Positions 60,823 to 64,000 of a DNA stretch of 64,000 nt are shown here, one piece after another (position 1 is the first letter of the stretch; the number at the start of each line of letters is the position of its first letter). Source of the DNA: Pedobacter lusitanus. Its GTDB lineage: Bacteria > Bacteroidota > Bacteroidia > Sphingobacteriales > Sphingobacteriaceae. The DNA lies in assembly GCF_040026395.1 (NCBI RefSeq), contig NZ_CP157278.1, positions 1,488,001-1,552,000 of the forward strand, written 5' to 3'. Under the pieces are notes generated by a model. The model saw only the letters and a list, made by a program, of their open reading frames with translations, was not told where the DNA came from and searched no databases. The position numbers and the translations under genes are program-made.

Positions 60823-61533
60823 TCAGGCATGAAACTCAACTTCGAAAGAAGTTCCGGGATTAAGCACATAGAAATGCTCTTTCAGGCTCCCGTCAATGGC
60901 ATCATCAATTTTCTGCCAGTCAAACTCAGCAACAGTTAGATCGCTGGGCACTTCGGTCATTCCACTTTTAAAGACCATTTCCTTACCGGAAAACAAAGGA
61001 ATAAACTCTTTGCCATCCCTCACAAAAGTCTGGAAATCGAATCCCCTGCCCAGCGGATCAAAATCCTTAAAAAGTGAGGTTACTTTGGAGGTTTTAATCT
61101 GCTCTACAAAACTCTTTTTAAAAGTAGGGTCAAACCACTGTTTCATGACCAGTATATTTAAAGGCTGTGGTTTTTCTTTTATATAGAAGGGAAAATTAGT
61201 TTCTTCAATAAAGTGCAGTAATTCCGGCTGGTCATCAGTAGAAGTATAATACATTGGAATATCAGGTAAAAAAGTCTCTTTGATAAAATGAGTCATTTTT
61301 TTAAGGCCATTAACCTCTCCCATATAGTCAATTGCTAAAAACAGATCATTACCATCCTTTTCTTCATCATACAACAAACCAAAATAAGCTTTTAACACAG
61401 CTGGCTTGGTCGTAAACAAACTAACCAGGTTCTCTATAAATCCCATGTCAGTACCTTTAGAATAATTAGAACGTTCATCTCCGCGTTCGCCAGCATTATT
61501 TTCATTGGTATTTAAAAAATCGAATAATCCCAT
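60823..61533 (-). CDS. SseB-domain protein
   Basis: A 236-residue cytoplasmic protein. The last 70 residues or so match the SseB domain start (KEFIPLFSGKEMVFKSGMTE, and LKEHFYVLNPGTSFEVEFHA), a fold found in E. coli SseB, which enhances serine sensitivity. The N-terminal part (about residues 30-150) is a related alpha/beta region that starts MGFIENLVSLFTTKP. There are no catalytic motifs. Its role in Bacteroidota is unknown. It is alone, between two terminator-like regions and the UPF1-type helicase gene upstream. Confidence 0.8.
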   Translation of the reverse strand: MGLFDFLNTNENNAGERGDERSNYSKGTDMGFIENLVSLFTTKPAVLKAYFGLLYDEEKDGNDLFLAIDYMGEVNGLKKMTHFIKETFLPDIPMYYTSTDDQPELLHFIEETNFPFYIKEKPQPLNILVMKQWFDPTFKKSFVEQIKTSKVTSLFKDFDPLGRGFDFQTFVRDGKEFIPLFSGKEMVFKSGMTEVPSDLTVAEFDWQKIDDAIDGSLKEHFYVLNPGTSFEVEFHA

Positions 61534-61709
61534 ATAAATATATTTTCAGGCTCAAAGCATAGCCTCAGCAACAAGACAAGATTACCAAACAATCAGGTCT
61601 AATATATGGAATTATAAAAGGCAATAAAAAGAAATCATCAAAAAATTATCTTTTGAGGATATTTTAAGAAAAACATAGTAGAATATAAACTAAAACAATT
61701 TTGCAAACC

Positions 61710-63620
61710 TTAACCTTCACTAAACTCCCATGCACTGTGATAACCACCGCACGCTTCCGCGTAAGTTATAAAATCACCGTAAAACGGGGATCTTGCCAGC
61801 GTTGCGCTGTCGCCTATCACTACCAGTTTCTTCTTCGCCCTTGTAATAGCCACATTCATCCGTCTCACATCAGCAAGAAAACCTATCACTCCATCATGAT
61901 TACTCCTGGTCAGACTGATATATACAACATCTCTTTCCTGTCCCTGGAAACTATCAATAGTATTCACGGATATCTTATCAGCATACTGCTGCAACTCTGT
62001 AGAGTTCAGTAAAAGCTCTTTCAAAAGATAAACCTGTTGTTTATAAGGTGAGATAACCGCTATCGTAGGAAAATCAGCTACTGCCACTCCACTTTCTCTG
62101 ACCTTATCTGCCAGCCCGGTCAGATGCCGGATTAAAAATACTCCTTCTTCAGGATTGGTTGTACTGGTACCTTCAGTTTTCTCTTCAAAACCACAGCCAG
62201 CAGTATCTACAAACTCTACCGGAGCTTCCCCTTCCATCAAAACACGGTTCGCTACCGAATCATGAGCCTTCATTTTATTCTCATAGAATACCTTCGATGA
62301 ATAACCCATAATCAGTTCATTCATTCTGTACTGCTCTTCTAAAAGCACGACAGCATCAGGATGCAGATTTACACATTTCTCCAGCAGAGTAGTGCTTAAC
62401 CCGTTTCTGGCCGCAGCATTAGACTTTATAGTGGGCGACAACTGACAATGATCCCCCGCAAAAATCACCTTTTTAGCTTTCAGAACAGGTATCCAGCAAG
62501 CAGGTTCCATGGCCTGCCCCGCCTCATCCACCACAACGGTATGAAACTTACGGTTTCTGACTGTATAATGATTAGAACCAACCAGCGTAGCAGTTATGAC
62601 CTGAGCCTTTGTAACCAGATCATCAATAATATACTGTTCAGTATTGCCTACCTCTTTCATGATCTTATGCGCCTCAGTAAAAAGAGCCTTACGCTGTTCC
62701 TGTTCAGCCCTGCCAAAATTCCTTTTATATTTATGCGCCAGATTTTTGTACTCATTAGCCTGCTTTTTGAGATTCTTCATCTCCTTCATACTGCTATGTT
62801 CAGCCATCTTACTATCCAGCGTTAAAGCAGTCAGTCTTTCAGAAACCCTGGCCGGGTTGCCCACACGCAATACATTCAACCCTTCATCCGCCAGTTTTTC
62901 ACTCAGTAAATCCACTGCCGTATTACTAGGTGCAACCACTAAAATCTGATGATGATCCTGCTTAATCAGGGCTTTAATGGCCTGAACCAGCGTAGTTGTT
63001 TTGCCCGTACCGGGAGGGCCGTGAACAATTGCCAGATCAGTTGCAGAAAGAATTTTATCCACTGCAGCCTGCTGCACAGTATTTAAAGAAGGAATCGTAT
63101 AACGATATTCCTGATTATTGAACGATGGTGATAAAGCCCCGGTGAGGATCCGAACTATACGGCCGTCCTCTTCTTTCTCGAAAGGTGCAGCAGCCGTTTT
63201 CAGTGCATTTTGCATTTCATCATAACTATTGTTATCAAAAAGCACATCCAAACCCAGCTTTCCGTCCCGCGACCAGTCCGGTAGCTCATCCGTTTTTAAG
63301 GTAACTTTAATTTTATTTCCAGACTGGTGAGAAACCACTCCTTCTATCCGGTCTGCTTTAGGGTCATGATTAGAAAACAAGACTACCGATGCTCCAAACC
63401 GAAGCTGATGACTGACATCCTGATGAGAAGTCCGCTCCATTTCCACGGTCAGATAATCCCCCCGGCTCATTTCAGATCCTCTGATTGCAATAGGATACCA
63501 GGTTAAACCATTTTCCCGGCGATCTGCTACAGAAGAAGATTCAGTCAGTTTTAGATAAGCGTTTTGATCTTCTTCACGTTCAGTTTTGAGTAAATCAAGA
63601 AGTTTTTTGAAATATTCCAT
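61710..63620 (-). CDS. UPF1/IGHMBP2-type superfamily 1 helicase
   Basis: A 636-residue helicase. An N-terminal barrel domain (about residues 30-130) precedes the motor: motif I GPPGTGKTTTLVQAI (about 201-215), motif Ia VAPSNTAVDLLSEKL, motif II VVDEAGQAMEPACW (DEAG), motif III IFAGDHCQLSPTI, motif IV YRMNELIMGYSS, motif V NTIDSFQGQERDVVYISL, and motif VI RMNVAITRAKKKLVVIG. This group moves 5' to 3' on RNA or DNA. The exact role in bacteria is unclear. It is divergent from the hydrolase gene at 63715, and likely single. Confidence 0.96.
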   Translation of the reverse strand: MEYFKKLLDLLKTEREEDQNAYLKLTESSSVADRRENGLTWYPIAIRGSEMSRGDYLTVEMERTSHQDVSHQLRFGASVVLFSNHDPKADRIEGVVSHQSGNKIKVTLKTDELPDWSRDGKLGLDVLFDNNSYDEMQNALKTAAAPFEKEEDGRIVRILTGALSPSFNNQEYRYTIPSLNTVQQAAVDKILSATDLAIVHGPPGTGKTTTLVQAIKALIKQDHHQILVVAPSNTAVDLLSEKLADEGLNVLRVGNPARVSERLTALTLDSKMAEHSSMKEMKNLKKQANEYKNLAHKYKRNFGRAEQEQRKALFTEAHKIMKEVGNTEQYIIDDLVTKAQVITATLVGSNHYTVRNRKFHTVVVDEAGQAMEPACWIPVLKAKKVIFAGDHCQLSPTIKSNAAARNGLSTTLLEKCVNLHPDAVVLLEEQYRMNELIMGYSSKVFYENKMKAHDSVANRVLMEGEAPVEFVDTAGCGFEEKTEGTSTTNPEEGVFLIRHLTGLADKVRESGVAVADFPTIAVISPYKQQVYLLKELLLNSTELQQYADKISVNTIDSFQGQERDVVYISLTRSNHDGVIGFLADVRRMNVAITRAKKKLVVIGDSATLARSPFYGDFITYAEACGGYHSAWEFSEG

Positions 63621-63714
63621 TGCTGCAAAGGTAGCAGTTTACCTCAATTTTGACATTCACTTGAATTGCCGGTCAGCCAGAACCCCTATATTGCCATCAT
63701 TCAATAAATTCAGG

Positions 63715-64000
63715 ATGAAACACTACAGACAAATCTATCAGCAGGCAAAAGACCTTACACAACTGGACAGCGCAGCGATTAATGATTTACTCTGGAAACT
63801 GATTTGTTATGCACCAAAACTGCCCTTAAGACTGGCACAGGAAGAATTATTAAATAAGGCCACTCCATTTCAGCTTACCGTTACCGACACCTATTTCAGT
63901 AAAAAGCAACTCGTTTTTAACGGATTTAAATGGGGTAACGGCAAAAAGAAGATCCTGTTAACCCATGGATGGAGTTCAAAAGCAGCCGATTTTTCTGCTG
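63715..64000 (+). CDS. Alpha/beta hydrolase (cut by the right edge)
   Basis: The first 95 residues of a larger protein are visible. The start MKHYRQIYQQAKDLTQLDSA is helical, followed by strands, and by KKKILLTHGWSSKAADFSA, where HGWSS is the oxyanion-hole loop of alpha/beta hydrolases. The nucleophile Ser and catalytic His lie beyond the window, so activity cannot be checked. It is divergent from the helicase gene, with 94 bases between starts. No signal peptide is apparent. Confidence 0.8.
   Translation, partial: MKHYRQIYQQAKDLTQLDSAAINDLLWKLICYAPKLPLRLAQEELLNKATPFQLTVTDTYFSKKQLVFNGFKWGNGKKKILLTHGWSSKAADFSA

Noticed and set aside
62448-62949. Plus-strand frames of 101-125 codons across the helicase gene
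   Set aside because: They lie antisense to conserved helicase motifs and are rich in Leu, Phe and Ser as expected for mirror frames.
1-64000. CRISPR arrays, insertion sequences, integrases, tRNA or rRNA genes
   Set aside because: No regular spaced repeats, transposase motifs, or tRNA-like cloverleaf and rRNA sequence were seen on reading both strands.

Overview
This window is a stretch of chromosome from a member of the Bacteroidota, most likely Sphingobacteriaceae and Pedobacter-like. The reasons are: SusC/BtuB-type TonB receptors with lipoprotein partners; lipoproteins carrying the Cys-Lys-Lys-Asp surface-export signature; promoters of the Bacteroidota type (TTTG, then about 20 bases, then TAnnTTTG); few Shine-Dalgarno sites; an AT-rich composition; and LytTR regulators. 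I see no rRNA or tRNA gene, CRISPR array, insertion sequence or integrase. The window cuts a gene at each end.

Layout. 1-5,762 (minus strand): a cobalamin riboswitch heads an operon of a BtuB-type receptor and three putative surface lipoproteins, two of them beta-propellers like BtuG. 5,800-10,790: polyphosphate kinase 2, an unknown exported protein and penicillin-binding protein 1A. 10,837-12,616: a small cluster of phage-flavoured genes (ORF6N, GIY-YIG, XRE-S24 repressor) with three matching operators in the divergent promoter. 12,672-16,330: an exported LTxxQ-type protein, then thrS-infC-rpmI-rplT. 16,497-20,774: a LysR regulator, a GNAT acetyltransferase, rpiA and a benzoylformate decarboxylase-like enzyme, with a perfect 61-bp palindrome in between.

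20,958-28,024 (minus) is a complete haem-uptake operon hmuR-hmuY-hmuT-hmuU-hmuV-hmuS, whose promoter carries two Fur-like boxes. 28,096-36,069 holds two signalling modules: a lone LytTR regulator beside an orphan HlyD-like adaptor, and a four-gene CheB/CheR-PAS, histidine kinase, CheB, NarL-type regulator operon without any other chemotaxis gene. 36,319-43,080 contains an internally deleted glycosyltransferase, a YceI protein, an M13 metallopeptidase, and a UDP-GlcNAc 4-epimerase / UDP-hexosamine dehydrogenase pair expected to make UDP-N-acetyl-galactosaminuronate.

43,081-54,426 is a patchwork of small stress and unknown genes: a possible HTH protein with repeated operators, a DUF892 ferritin-like protein, an SRAP DNA-repair protein, a HAD phosphatase, an esterase, a DapB-like reductase, an SPFH plus ribbon-helix-helix pair, DinB, LysE and a PfkB kinase. 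54,459-64,000 is mostly core metabolism and housekeeping: a desaturase, NADP-malic enzyme, cysE-cysM, MscS, an SseB-like protein, an UPF1-type helicase, and the start of an alpha/beta hydrolase. The most interesting items are the B12 operon's uncharacterised lipoprotein, the XRE-S24 operator cluster, the palindrome at 17,550, the promoter with an operator at 52,878 that has no clear gene, and the SPFH-RHH pair.
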